Shown: positions 42,813 through 52,727, counted from the stretch's first letter. The stretch is 64,000 bases of DNA from Arthrobacter sp. ov407 (GCF_900102895.1 NZ_FNGD01000008.1:124001-188000); one strand, 5' to 3'. Notes: generated by a model from the sequence alone, not told the origin. Made by a program: numbers and translations.

Positions 42813-43536
42813 AATCCCTGCCTAAATGACGTGCCTACAAACCTATTAGACGGTACCGGAACGGATGTCTGATTCCCGAGCAATTCGCGAAGACGCCACC
42901 CGTGGCACGGAGTCCCGCATAGGGATTTCGTGAGACGGGCATCACCGTGGCAAGGGCTGCCGTATGGCACGCAGTGACACCGGCTGTCAAGCACGCAATC
43001 TTTCGGACGCCTTCGGCACTGAGCTACTCAGCGAGTTACCAGTACACTCTCCTGCCGCCAGGCGGCTCACCGATGCATTGACGTTGGTGGCTAAGCGGAC
43101 ATGACCCAAACCGCCCGGGTGCGGCGCAGTCAAAGGGGACGAAGAGGCTCACCCCGTCGCCATCAACAAGCACCAGGCTCGTCCCGGGGCTTGGGGAGTC
43201 GACTAGCTCTCGCTCTTCCCTTGAAACGGACGGAATGCCACGATGGTGCTACATGAACGCCCATGTAGGCGCGTTCGGCACCCCTGGTGCGGAAGTTAGT
43301 GCAGACATGCACCCCTTTCCGCGCCGGCCTCTACGGCACCGCGGCCCTACGCGGTTGCTCCAGAGCCATGAACCTGATGACTCGCTTTCATTTGGCCAGC
43401 ATCATATGAAACGAACCGCAGTTTGTGTCCTAGCTAGGGCACATAAGCTTTCGGTCGGCGTGGGCATCACTCTCTTCAACCCGATACCCAAGCCCGCGAT
43501 GCTCGCTTTCACGTGAGATTGCCTTGGGGACTAGAA
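42813..43536. other. Intergenic stretch with no recognisable gene
   Basis: About 720 bp between the integrase and the 915-residue gene. The only long ORF (43235-43516) has no protein-like character. The stretch is lower in GC with many short palindromes but no clear repeat or RNA. It may contain the excisionase region lost by decay, or the promoter of the cargo genes. Confidence 0.4.
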
Positions 43537-46284
43537 ATGTTTGATCTGTTAAAGGACATAGAGCGGTATAAGGGCATCACTCCCTATGCGAGCGAGCATC
43601 ACGGTGTTTACCAGCCCATCCTTGGCTGGGAGTCGAAACTAACAAAGGACTGGATACTCCGGGGCGGATCCCTAATTGATCCGCCGGTGGAACGTATCCT
43701 CGACGGACGTATCCTGCCGGGTCCCACGACTGTGGGTTACAACGATCCCCGCGAATTTCTCGCAACCCCACTGGAGCCTGGCGTAGGAAAATCTCCTTTT
43801 AAGGTCCTGCTGCTGAAAGATTTGAACAGCGAAGTTCTTCGGGACGTGCAAAGGAAAGTACAGGCATTCGTGGAGTCGCATGACGGGCGGCTTCCGGTGG
43901 ACAACGAATGGGTTGAGGTTGTCGACTTCAATGATTTCATGGATCCCGAGAACGGCGCGCTGCGAAAAGCCAATGACATTCACCGGACGAAACTGTTCGC
44001 TGAACTTCAAGCCAAGTCTCCCGGCGGAATCATCACGGAGGCAATGACTATCGGAGCCCAGGCGCGGCATTTGGAGCTAATGCAGTATGAATCGCAGATC
44101 GCCACCTTTCTGCTTTGGAACGCTTCCAATGAAGCTGGCATGACGACCGACAATATGAAGCAGATCTTTGCGGTGACTGAGGCGCCTCCGCTGACCGAGA
44201 TGTTCCGTTCCACCGACCCGCTGGCCACTATAGATCCTTTGGATAGAAGCGGTGTTTTGTCTCCGGTGGGCTTCATGCATCTGTTCCGACAGTATTTCTT
44301 CGACTTGGGAACATTCCTGGGAGAGCCTGTCGAACACATCTGGCTGGCCCCGGGCACCTCTATCGAGCTTATCGAGGTAAGCACCCGCAAGGCGATTGTG
44401 GAACGCACAGAGGAAACCGCCCAGGACATGACGACCAGGACGGAGTCCAGCTCCGCAGTCAAGGACGAACTGAGCGACGCCATCAAAGCCGAGAACAGCA
44501 GCAGCACTAAACTCGGTGTATCCGCCAGCAGCAGCGGAAATTTCGGAGTTGTCCAAGGCACCGCGTCAGCGAGCCTCGGGCTCGAATCCGCACGCAAGGA
44601 CGCGCGGGAAAACACGCTAAAGAACACCCGCGAGCAGTCTGAAAAGCTTTCCACGGAAATTAAGAACAGCTATAAATCAGTTTTTAAAACCGTCACTGAA
44701 ACTACCGATACCCGCAGTCGCCGCTACGTACTTCAGAACCCCACCCCAAAACTCTTCAACTACGAGCTGCGCCGCAAGATGCGCCGGGTTGGTGTCCAGA
44801 TGCAGGGTTTGGGCGAGCGGCTGTGCTGGCAAGTTTTCGTCGACGATGCCGGCGGCGGCTTGGGACTTTCAGAAATGGTACATTTTACACAATCCCCGGA
44901 CTTAGCGAGTCTGAAACAGTTGGAAGTCGAACCGCCGCCGGCACTCATCACCAAGACCGTTTCGCCGCCGATCCCGTTCATCGGCATGCGAACTAACGAC
45001 GACAACGGGCCGGGAGCCGATTATGGCAATACCCGCGAAATAGAGGCCTTCGACGGCAAGCACCACGGCAACCGCACGAACACCAACGATGAGGATGCGG
45101 CCGATGCGGAGATCGTCATGGGCCCATTCCCCTACACTTTCGCCCCACCGCAAGGAAACTACTTCCTGTCCGAGGTCCGGGTGCTCGGGCCGCAAGGCGG
45201 CAAACGGGCGGCCATTCGGGAGCCCGTCACGATCAGCGACAATGTTTCTGGGGCATTTAACCTCGTTCTGGAGTCGGTGAATTTCGGTGGCTCTAATCAG
45301 ATGCTTTTGGATGTTGAGCTTGTTTTTTCTCCCAACTTGGGAGCATTCGCAGAGTATGAAGCGCGCAAGAAGAAGGCCGAGGAACAATATGATGCGGAAA
45401 AGCAGCGGCTGCTTGAGAAGAGCTATATGGAGAGTGTGCGCAAGCGTATCAAGGACGAAAGCAATATCAAGCCCCGCCCTTCCTGGGACCTGAGGGAGGA
45501 AGAACGTACAGTCATCTATCGTTCATTAGTCGAACGACTGATGCTGGACACCTGGGCCATCGCCAAAAAAAGCCCCAAAGACGGCAACAATTCTCGGCTA
45601 AGCCATGTCCGCTCAGAGATTATCCGCGCCATTTTTGATGTCGATGCCATGCTCTATTTTGTCGCCCCCGAATGGTGGATGCCGCGCAGGCACAAAAGCG
45701 CCAATACGGGAGACACCACTTTTGCCCTTACCGATGCCGACCTCGTAAAGTGGGGGCAGGTGGAAAAACGCGACGACAACTACAAGATCACCGAAGAATC
45801 AACTGTTGCTAGGCTGGGCAGCTCCTTGGGCTGGCTGCTCCAGCTGGACGGGGACAACCTGCGCAACGCATTTCTGAACGCGCCTTGGGTCAAAGCCGTC
45901 ATCCCCATCCGGGCCGGCCGGGAGAAAGCTGCTTTGAACTGGCTGCGCGCCATCGAGGGCCACGACAATGACGGCTGGGATGCCCACTACACTCCCACCA
46001 ATGCTGAAGACAGACTGCTCGTAGCTGAGCTGGAAGCAGAAGGAAACGAAGCCACCATCGGCAATGTTCTAGAGAAAATCGCCCAACGGCTCGAATTAGT
46101 AAACACCGACATTGAAAACACCCTGCAGGCGGACAAGGTCTTTGAGCGTGGATTCGATCACCTCGCCGGTGGGTTCGACGCCGGGATTCCGGCCAATGAG
46201 CCCTATACGCAATGGATAACGATCTTGCCCACGGATCAGATTGCTGCCGTGGAATACGAACCCACGACTCTCTTTGAAGCCTGA
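43537..46284 (+). CDS. Large protein of unknown function in the island (915 residues)
   Basis: ATG 43537 follows GGGGA at 6-nt spacing. No signal peptide or clear membrane segment. An N-terminal domain (~1-280) has the stretch GITPYASEHHGVYQPILGWE. A Ser/Thr/Glu/Lys-rich segment ~280-395 (TEETAQDMTTRTESSS, SASSSGNFGVVQGTASASLG) is likely coiled or beta-rich. The block NYELRRKMRRVGVQMQGLGE then ERLCWQVFVDD at ~410-435 looks strongly conserved. A charged coil KKKAEEQYDAEKQRLLEKS follows at ~610, then an alpha-helical C-terminal part. The family is not recognised with certainty. Position just upstream of a nuclease-toxin-like gene suggests a shared system. Confidence 0.7.
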   Translation: MFDLLKDIERYKGITPYASEHHGVYQPILGWESKLTKDWILRGGSLIDPPVERILDGRILPGPTTVGYNDPREFLATPLEPGVGKSPFKVLLLKDLNSEVLRDVQRKVQAFVESHDGRLPVDNEWVEVVDFNDFMDPENGALRKANDIHRTKLFAELQAKSPGGIITEAMTIGAQARHLELMQYESQIATFLLWNASNEAGMTTDNMKQIFAVTEAPPLTEMFRSTDPLATIDPLDRSGVLSPVGFMHLFRQYFFDLGTFLGEPVEHIWLAPGTSIELIEVSTRKAIVERTEETAQDMTTRTESSSAVKDELSDAIKAENSSSTKLGVSASSSGNFGVVQGTASASLGLESARKDARENTLKNTREQSEKLSTEIKNSYKSVFKTVTETTDTRSRRYVLQNPTPKLFNYELRRKMRRVGVQMQGLGERLCWQVFVDDAGGGLGLSEMVHFTQSPDLASLKQLEVEPPPALITKTVSPPIPFIGMRTNDDNGPGADYGNTREIEAFDGKHHGNRTNTNDEDAADAEIVMGPFPYTFAPPQGNYFLSEVRVLGPQGGKRAAIREPVTISDNVSGAFNLVLESVNFGGSNQMLLDVELVFSPNLGAFAEYEARKKKAEEQYDAEKQRLLEKSYMESVRKRIKDESNIKPRPSWDLREEERTVIYRSLVERLMLDTWAIAKKSPKDGNNSRLSHVRSEIIRAIFDVDAMLYFVAPEWWMPRRHKSANTGDTTFALTDADLVKWGQVEKRDDNYKITEESTVARLGSSLGWLLQLDGDNLRNAFLNAPWVKAVIPIRAGREKAALNWLRAIEGHDNDGWDAHYTPTNAEDRLLVAELEAEGNEATIGNVLEKIAQRLELVNTDIENTLQADKVFERGFDHLAGGFDAGIPANEPYTQWITILPTDQIAAVEYEPTTLFEA

Positions 46285-46556
46285 CGGTCATGGGAAACAT
46301 AGTCTGTCCCGATGATGAGTAATCCAGCCAAGCCGCGACTCGTACCCCAACATACACAAGATCTCCAGAAGGGGCTCCAGGGTCACTCTGCGACTCTGAC
46401 GCTCAATGATTCGCACCCAACGCACCGGATCATAGCGAACATCGAGTTCAAGCTTCCATGCGGGCTAGGGTCAGAAACCAGCAATCCATCACAGTGTGGC
46501 GTCGTATGTGATTTTTCATCGCACCATTCCCCGAGTGACAGATAGGCCGGGTTCGG
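46285..46556 (+). other. Spacer between the two large island genes
   Basis: 272 bp without a convincing gene. It is less GC-rich than the chromosome. It may hold a separate promoter for the Tox-REase-5-like gene; no clear motif was identified. Confidence 0.3.
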
Positions 46557-48116
46557 ATGGGTGACGAGAAGCTACTTGGAATCGAGCCCATCGACGGCAT
46601 ACCGCCGATCACCCGCCCGACAATCGATACGACTGCGCCGGTCGTAAAGCCCGTTGAGCCGAAGGCTCCATCCCGTCCAGTCATGCCGGACCCCGATCGT
46701 ACTGCGGAGCGGCAGGCACCGCCACATCCAAATGCCGTTCCGCGCCGACGTCCGGCCAGTGATCGTGATCGACCGCGCACGACCGTGACCAGGATAATCG
46801 TGAATCTTGACAGCGAACGCGTGGCCCTATTCACTGCAGACGGACCGCCATACCGGGGTGACATCGTCACTGATCTATTACCCGGTTTGTACTGGCTTAA
46901 AGTGGACCGTCGGTCGAAACTCTGGGTTTTCGAATCGCGTCAGGTGAAGACGGGTCTGCGGTTCTCAATCGCGCTAGACGGCCCCGATCCCTTCTCACTC
47001 AACTTCGTCGAACCGCTCATGCTTTGGGCGCAGCGTGGCATCCGGCCGTCTGGCAGCAATGATCTGACGAGCCTGATCGCCAAGCTCGTCCAGCAGGAGC
47101 ACGATCGGGTCTTCGATTTGGCCCTCGCAGAGCTATGCCTCCTCAGTGAGGTAGATCTCTACGACGTGCTCGATGAACTTTGGGCAACGCAGCCGGGGGT
47201 ACTCAATGCGATCCTCATCGCATTCGTGAAGGCTTCGCAGGACTCCGATGTACCGGGTCAGTCAGGTGTGCTTCGCGCACTCGAGAGCTTCGCGCGACCG
47301 TCGAAGGAAGTTTACGTTGACGCCTTCAACAGCTGCGTCTTGCATCCGAATTCGTTTACCGTCGATGAGGAGCGCAGGCGCGCGAACCTCACCAATCTGC
47401 AGCTCCAACTCGGATTCGACCTCATCCCACCGCGGCAGCTCCTCATCTACGCTGATGACATTTCAAGTGACACCGAACCTCAAAAGGAACCATCGACCTA
47501 CGGCCCTGGCAGCCTGACATACCCGCCTCATTTGTCGAGGGGCACCACGCCGCGGCTGCACGCAGCGAAGGATGCTGCGATCGCCGAACTCGAGCGACAA
47601 AACGCCGAGTTCATCGTCGAGTCCTTCCGGCAGGTAGCGAACGTGTTGCTTTCGGTCTACCAGTCCAGCTTTTCGATCTCGAAGGTAACCTCGGCGCGCT
47701 CGGGCCTTCAACGGCGGGTTGATCGTGGTCCGGGCGAGTGGCGTCCCGACTTCGAGGGTGGCACCAACATGCGGACGGCCGACATGAACTATCAAACCAC
47801 GGCCTGTAACTCGCCGCGTGGGATGGGGTACTCGGTCAACGGCGTCCAGTTCGACGGGTATGTCAATGAGAGCAGGACCCTATTGGAGGCCAAAAACTGG
47901 ATGCCGGGTGGGCGCATGATGAACATGCTCAACAAAGGGTACCTATCCGCAGCCGACGAGGTCGTCGGCCGCGCCCAGCGGCAGCTTGCCGCAGCGGCTC
48001 CGAGCGGGGCTGCCATCGAGTGGCGGATGGCAAGTCGGGAGGCAGCAGACATTGTGCGGACCATCTTCAAGAACTGGGGATTCAAAATTCGGGTCGTATA
48101 CATCGCGCCGTTATGA
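46557..48116 (+). CDS. Protein with C-terminal restriction-endonuclease-fold toxin domain (Tox-REase-5-like)
   Basis: 519 residues. The first ~75 are Pro/Arg-rich and disordered. An unrecognised domain (~76-350) includes GLYWLKVDRRSKLWVFESRQ and a helical block (VFDLALAELCLLSEVDLYDV). The C-terminal ~100 residues fit the Tox-REase-5 pattern of polymorphic toxins: MNYQTTACNSPRGMGYSVNG then QFDG with Asp433, followed by LLEAKNW with Glu444-x-Lys446 (D...ExK catalytic motif), RAQRQLAAA, and WGFKIRVVYI at the end. Probably a DNA- or RNA-cleaving effector. No signal peptide or obvious immunity gene follows; whether it is secreted or intracellular defence is unknown. Confidence 0.78.
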   Translation: MGDEKLLGIEPIDGIPPITRPTIDTTAPVVKPVEPKAPSRPVMPDPDRTAERQAPPHPNAVPRRRPASDRDRPRTTVTRIIVNLDSERVALFTADGPPYRGDIVTDLLPGLYWLKVDRRSKLWVFESRQVKTGLRFSIALDGPDPFSLNFVEPLMLWAQRGIRPSGSNDLTSLIAKLVQQEHDRVFDLALAELCLLSEVDLYDVLDELWATQPGVLNAILIAFVKASQDSDVPGQSGVLRALESFARPSKEVYVDAFNSCVLHPNSFTVDEERRRANLTNLQLQLGFDLIPPRQLLIYADDISSDTEPQKEPSTYGPGSLTYPPHLSRGTTPRLHAAKDAAIAELERQNAEFIVESFRQVANVLLSVYQSSFSISKVTSARSGLQRRVDRGPGEWRPDFEGGTNMRTADMNYQTTACNSPRGMGYSVNGVQFDGYVNESRTLLEAKNWMPGGRMMNMLNKGYLSAADEVVGRAQRQLAAAAPSGAAIEWRMASREAADIVRTIFKNWGFKIRVVYIAPL

Positions 48117-48167
48117 GGGGCGCCAGCAACCAGACTCCGACTCGGTGTAACAACGGTCTGTACCCGG

Positions 48168-48836
48168 TCACCGGTGTGGACGGCGTCCCCGGGTCCTCCT
48201 GATCCGCCACCCATTGACAGCATCGTCCAGGAGCTTCACTTTGACGGGATCGAGTTCGCCTCGGCGGAGTGTGTAACGCTGGGTGTGGAGCCAGACGCCG
48301 AGTGTGTGTTCGCTCTCTGAGTCATAGGCGTGGTGGCGGGGCCAGTCGTGGCCTTCCTCGCGGTAGGCCGCGAGCTGGTCGAGGCCGCGGTGCCAGCGGG
48401 CTTCGTCCGCGGATTCCCTGCGATTTTCCTGCCACCCCGGCACCTGGGCCAGACCGTCACTGTAGGCCGGGTCCAGGGTCCCCTCGGCCGCTTCGCGCCG
48501 GCGAACGGACAGCCACCGCGCCATCTTCCTTTCGCTCCGTTGCCCGGAGCGGTCGCGGGGGAGCCGGCCTTCGGCCTTGACGCAGGTGATGAGCTCGTCC
48601 ATGCAGGCGAGATCCGTGGGGGAAAGGTAGGGACCGGGTGCGGCGTCAGCGGCGGCGTGGTGTTCGGCCTCGAGCCCGGGGTCCTGGCGGCGGGCGATGA
48701 CCAGGTGGTATCCGACCGTGCAAGGCTCGGCGCGCACGAGGGCAGCGATGCGTTGCCGGCTCAGCCCTAGCCGGTACATCAGCACCCATTCGGCGTCAGG
48801 AGCGCGCCGCAACCGTCTGTCCATAATGGATCTCAT
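48168..48836 (-). CDS. Helicase-associated (HA) domain protein
   Basis: 222 residues. An N-terminal helix-turn-helix-like segment (EWVLMYRLGLSRQRIAALVR, about residues 15-40) is followed by two HA-domain-like units: CVKAEGRLPRDRSGQRSERK with MARWLSVRRREAAEGTLDP, and WHRGLDQLAAYREEGHDWPR with LGVWLHTQRYTLRRGELDP. HA domains are small nucleic-acid-binding helical repeats found in helicases and as free-standing proteins in Actinobacteria. The function is unknown. Convergent with the toxin-like gene (51 bp). Confidence 0.8.
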   Translation of the reverse strand: MRSIMDRRLRRAPDAEWVLMYRLGLSRQRIAALVRAEPCTVGYHLVIARRQDPGLEAEHHAAADAAPGPYLSPTDLACMDELITCVKAEGRLPRDRSGQRSERKMARWLSVRRREAAEGTLDPAYSDGLAQVPGWQENRRESADEARWHRGLDQLAAYREEGHDWPRHHAYDSESEHTLGVWLHTQRYTLRRGELDPVKVKLLDDAVNGWRIRRTRGRRPHR

Positions 48837-49023
48837 CCTGCCATGGCCAGTTCACGAGTCGGGCGGGCACCTCCGGGACCACGGAGAATCCTTTGGGGCG
48901 TCCGCTGGCGCGGCCGGCTGTTGGGTCCAGTGCCTCGAGCCAGAACTCCGGATGCCCTGGCCTGCGACTACGTCTTCGACGTTTCTTGGCTGCCGTCCTT
49001 GGGTTGTTTCCGGGTAGTTTGCC

Positions 49024-49686
49024 GTGGCCGTTGTAGTGCTAAGGCGGGGGGCTCCCGCCCTGAAAGCAATACCGATGGTGGGTACAGCAGTCTCGGAAAC
49101 AGTCAAGGAGTTTCTGCCGAGCAAGTCCTGGGATTCAGCGTTCGACGATCTTGCGACAGCCATACAGCAAGCAAGCGTCAAAATCCTCGTGGTGGTTGAC
49201 GACGTAGACAGACTGCAGCCCAAGGAGCTTCTGCTTCTTATGAAAACAGTGAGGCTGCTCGGTCGCTTCCCACGCGTCAACTATCTGCTTGCTTACGATA
49301 GGTACTCCACGATCAGCACTCTACGCATTGCATTGGGAACCGACCGGCCGGCAGCGGAGGACTACCTAGAGAAGATCGTCCAGTACCCACTCGATCTGCC
49401 TGCCCCGCAACAACGATTCCTGCAAAAGATTGTCTTCGGAGCCTTGGGACCAATTCTGGACAGGGCATCGGCTAACGTCTTCGGCCCAACAGCCAAGTAT
49501 CGATTTGAGTCCTTTTACCGTGACCACATGTGGACGTCACTTAGCACACCGAGAGCTTGCCATCGATTCGCCCTTCAAGCGAAAACTTTTCTGCCGCTCA
49601 GTGGCGGAAACGTTGATGCGGCGGACTTCTTCGCCTTGACTTTTCTACGTCTTTTCTACGCGTTGTTGTTTCCGGCCACGTCTTGA
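49024..49686 (+). pseudogene. KAP-family P-loop NTPase, internal fragment
   Basis: 220 codons matching the middle of a KAP NTPase: Walker B ILVVVDDVDRLQPKELLLLM, FPRVNYLLAYDR, DYLEKIVQYPLDLPAP and a Phe-rich helical continuation. The Walker A end is missing and the C-terminal part is absent, so the protein cannot be a working NTPase. KAP proteins are membrane-linked ATPases often found in defence and phage-exclusion loci. The sequence immediately upstream (48837-49023) holds no recognisable remnant of the lost N-terminus. Confidence 0.7.
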
Positions 49687-49923
49687 TCCTCATATCTCCG
49701 ACTCCGTCGGCTGTGCACGGTGTCGGTTTACCCGTCACTCAATCCCTATGCATCATATGTGGGCGGCGGCGTCGATCAGCGTAGACGCCGTTCGACCCAG
49801 TCAAGAGTCTCGGCCAGCCATTCCGACCGGCTGTCGCTCATCTGTGACTGGCAGGTCCTCAGATTCGGGTTGAGGCACCGCTACCGGAACCAGCATCTCA
49901 GTGGCTCCGCACCGTTGCTTCTC
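49687..49923. other. Spacer between KAP fragment and OLD nuclease
   Basis: 237 bp with no recognisable gene; possibly degraded KAP sequence and the transcription end of the OLD gene. Confidence 0.3.
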
Positions 49924-51711
49924 TTACGAGTCCAGGTGGTTAGCTCGACGCACGAAAGTAGTGAGTGCCCGAACCGCAACTTCCAAGTCGTAGGGCCATG
50001 CCACACTTTGCCCCCAATTATCGACGACTGCACTGGCCACCGCTGCTTTTGCGAGTTTTTGCGGCGTACCCGTGTGGTTGTTCTCGTGAAGAGGGTTCGC
50101 AAATTGGTGACCAGACCACATGTAGTCAGCGTTGGGGTACTTTTCCTTGATTGCATGTTGGAGAACTGTTAGGGGGACGTAGTTCTCTATGGTGTATCCG
50201 GCCGTGACCCACGTGTGGCTGTCCGCGTCTTTTTCCAGCTGGCTTATGATTCGGGCCTTTGCGGGGCTCAAGGAGCCGCTGGCCGAGGTGAGGTCTGAAT
50301 CCATGACCACAACCATGTTCCGGTTGAGCCTTCGCAGAGAGATGAACTCGTCGACGTCAACTTCGGGGTCGTCTGCCGAGAGATGACTCAGGACGGACCC
50401 GCCATAGAACATGATGGTGTAGTGGACGCCCTCGATGAGATGACTGTCGATTAGCTTGATCCAATGGCGGATATAAATGCGATCGGAGGGGCCTTCCACC
50501 CATATCACGCAGTTGGACTGCACAATGTCGGAGGCTCGGTAGCCGAGCTCGGCACTGAGGCGAGAGAGATCGCTCGGCTTCAAGGCGGGAGCGACCACGG
50601 TGCCGTTGGCTTCTAGCGAGACGTGCGAGATGGAGGCAAGGTTAGTGTCCAGCATGTGTGCAGAGTGTGTAGCGATCAGATAGCGGTTAGACGTGTACGT
50701 GTTCAGGTATCTGAGCAGCCGGCGCTGGAGGACCGGGTGGAGGTGGACCTCTGGCTCTTCTATACACACGAGCCGGTTTTCGAGGACGGTGGCCGCGGCG
50801 GCCAAAATAATTACCTCGTGTATGCCGGTCCCCAAATGAGCGAGAGGAAGCACCCTCCCCTCACTGCGCACCAGGATGTCATCGTGCGTGAAGGGTATGT
50901 GGATTTGTGCGGAGCTGTCCTCCAGCACGGAGCGTACGAAGGTGTTGATCTCTTCGAATTTCTTGAGTTTAGCCTCGTCCTGATTCGGCGGGTTCTGGAG
51001 CTCCGCTAGTTTGATGACGAGTCCATCCCCGCTGTGAGTGGAAGTTTCAGAGCTAGCGTCACGTACCTGACGCAGCGCATCAATAAGTTCTACCTGTGGC
51101 AAGTACTGAGGGAGGTTCAGTTCGTCAGCGAACTGAATGAGCGGGGTTGTTACCTGAATCATTCCACGATTGCGTTGAAACGCATTGGCCAGCGAACCCA
51201 CGTCCATCCGGACCACGTTTTGCTGAGCATCCCGGGTTAGGTATTCGCCGGCTGCTCGTTCCCATTGGCTAGCGGAGAGGGACAGCCGACCCGACGAGAC
51301 GTCGACGTCGAAATCTATCCAGGCCAATGATGAGCCAGGACGTTCAAAGGCAGCACGAGTCAGGACGTGGAACAGGGCCTCGTCATATCTTTCGTCGATA
51401 CCGAAGGGCTCGAGGAGCGCGTGGGCGGTAGTAGGATCTGCAGAGACCCCCAGCGATAGCCGGAGTTTCCCGTCGAAAGATTTCCTTACCGGCTGGTCCA
51501 AGCTCCCTGCTCCGGACCAGGCATGAAGTCCGTCGAGGCGGGGCTCTGAAAGCAAGGTATGGGCGAAGCGCAAGATGTTTGACTTGCCGCTGTTGTTGGA
51601 GCCAGCCACCAAATGGACCTTGGACATCGGTCCCACGAGTTGTGGTTCTTGGCCCCAGAAACTGCGAAAGCCTGTGAAGCCGAATCCAACAATGATCGGA
51701 CTCTTCTGCAT
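49924..51711 (-). CDS. OLD-family ATP-dependent nuclease (AAA + Toprim)
   Basis: 595 residues from ATG 51711. ABC-type ATPase domain: Walker A GSNNSGKS (37-44), signature-like LAHLGTGIHEVIILA (290-304), Walker B LVCIEEPEVHLHP (314-326), switch His in ATHSAHML (347-354). Toprim nuclease domain: Glu in WVEGPSDRIYI (404-414), VVMDSDL with Asp471 and Asp473. The layout matches class 1 OLD proteins without GajB or an RT partner; they cut nucleic acids and several protect against phage. No UvrD-like helicase (GajB) lies next to it, so it would act alone. All motifs appear intact. Confidence 0.9.
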   Translation of the reverse strand: MQKSPIIVGFGFTGFRSFWGQEPQLVGPMSKVHLVAGSNNSGKSNILRFAHTLLSEPRLDGLHAWSGAGSLDQPVRKSFDGKLRLSLGVSADPTTAHALLEPFGIDERYDEALFHVLTRAAFERPGSSLAWIDFDVDVSSGRLSLSASQWERAAGEYLTRDAQQNVVRMDVGSLANAFQRNRGMIQVTTPLIQFADELNLPQYLPQVELIDALRQVRDASSETSTHSGDGLVIKLAELQNPPNQDEAKLKKFEEINTFVRSVLEDSSAQIHIPFTHDDILVRSEGRVLPLAHLGTGIHEVIILAAAATVLENRLVCIEEPEVHLHPVLQRRLLRYLNTYTSNRYLIATHSAHMLDTNLASISHVSLEANGTVVAPALKPSDLSRLSAELGYRASDIVQSNCVIWVEGPSDRIYIRHWIKLIDSHLIEGVHYTIMFYGGSVLSHLSADDPEVDVDEFISLRRLNRNMVVVMDSDLTSASGSLSPAKARIISQLEKDADSHTWVTAGYTIENYVPLTVLQHAIKEKYPNADYMWSGHQFANPLHENNHTGTPQKLAKAAVASAVVDNWGQSVAWPYDLEVAVRALTTFVRRANHLDS

Positions 51712-52023
51712 CCCTATCCTGCCCGGTTGGTCGTCGTGAATCTTGGAAAGCGGAGATGTCTTGCCTGCTCCGCAAAGGCCGGGATAAGTGCTTCTTCTGC
51801 GTTGAGGGTCGCCACCTTCCAACCCTAGCGTTCGACCTCGACGATTTGCGGACGCGGGTAGCCGATGTTGCTGCGCGAAGAGTCACGCATACTGGTCGGA
51901 CACAACGCGGGTGTTTCCGTCGTCTCATTTGTCGGACTGGACTTGCCTGCCGATTCCTTTAAGGACGGCTGCGTAGAGGGCGAGGAAGGTGGGTTGCACG
52001 TTGCGCAGGTCCGTGGCCGCAAT
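51712..52023. other. Spacer upstream of the OLD gene
   Basis: 312 bp with several short ORFs on both strands, none protein-like. It presumably contains the promoter for the OLD gene on the minus strand. Confidence 0.3.
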
Positions 52024-52437
52024 TCAGTGTTGACACCCCCGCCGCGCTTCATCTGCCAGACGCCAGCCCACGATGTCCAGAACCCGCAGTGGAGTTACTT
52101 CCGGTCCTGAAGCGATGGCGGCCATGGCTTTCCAGTGCTGCATCCCTTCCAGGAGGTCCTGCTTGATTTCGGGGCGCCACGCAAGCATGAAGTCTTCGTG
52201 GCTGCGTCCTTTGACGCTGACCATCCTTTTCTTCCCGAGTTCCCCGTAGCACTGCCATAGGTAATTGTCGTAGAGCGGCAGCAGCCCCGGGCGCTTAAGG
52301 TGCAGTGCCTTGGAGAGCTTGGTCCGGCGCACTCCAGGGCTGGGCTCATCTCGGTCCAAGACCCCGTACAGCCGGGCGATGGCGTCGAATGTGTCTTGCC
52401 CCGCCTCATCCAACGTCCCAGTCAGCAGATGCTGATG
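52024..52437 (-). pseudogene. DUF6308-like protein, C-terminal fragment
   Basis: The frame ends at 52024 with a protein-like stretch: TFDAIARLYGVLDRDEPSPG, RRTKLSKALHLKRPGLLPLY, DNYLWQCYGELGKKR and a C-terminal EVTPLRVLDIVGWRLADEA. The TKLsKxLHLKRPxLxPlyD pattern matches DUF6308-type proteins. Upstream the frame is open but not protein-like and has no good start, so the N-terminus seems lost. Function of the family is unknown. The fragment sits at the right end of the island, next to the arm-type repeats. Confidence 0.55.
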
Positions 52438-52633
52438 CGGGTGCGGGTTAATCCCGCGGTTCCAGGATGACCCGGCTCCGGCCGGCGGGTCCGCCGCAGT
52501 AGCGGACCGATACGGACTCCACGTCTTTTTCGTCGGCTCGGGGTGGATAGGTGGGTCGCCACGATGATCCAGAGAATTTTGCACGCAGGCCGTATTGGCA
52601 ATGCTGCGGGTTACGTTGAGAGGGGTCGCCTGA

Positions 52634-52657
52634 CAAAGTGACCCCCAAAGTGACACT
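52634..52657. repeat. Two 12-bp tandem units at the right island end
   Basis: CAAAGTGACCCC and CAAAGTGACACT in tandem, 71 bp inside the right att copy, in the same orientation as the units at 41540-41563. Candidate integrase arm sites. Confidence 0.6.
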
Positions 52658-52678
52658 TCGGCGACATAGGCGCAAAAC

Positions 52679-52724
52679 AAAACCCCGCCTCTGCTAGGCG
52701 CTAGGCCAGTAAAGACGGGGTTTT
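52679..52724 (-). terminator. Terminator of tRNA-Lys
   Basis: Stem AAAACCCCG/CGGGGTTTT with an inner GC-rich hairpin, 3 bp after the tRNA CCA; on the minus strand TTTTGTTTTG follows. Related to the terminator at 41331-41372, so the island supplied its own tRNA terminator. Confidence 0.8.
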
Positions 52725-52727
52725 CCT

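Noticed and set aside
43235..43516. 93-codon ORF upstream of the 915-residue gene
   Set aside because: No protein-like pattern, no ribosome site, and composition typical of non-coding spacer.
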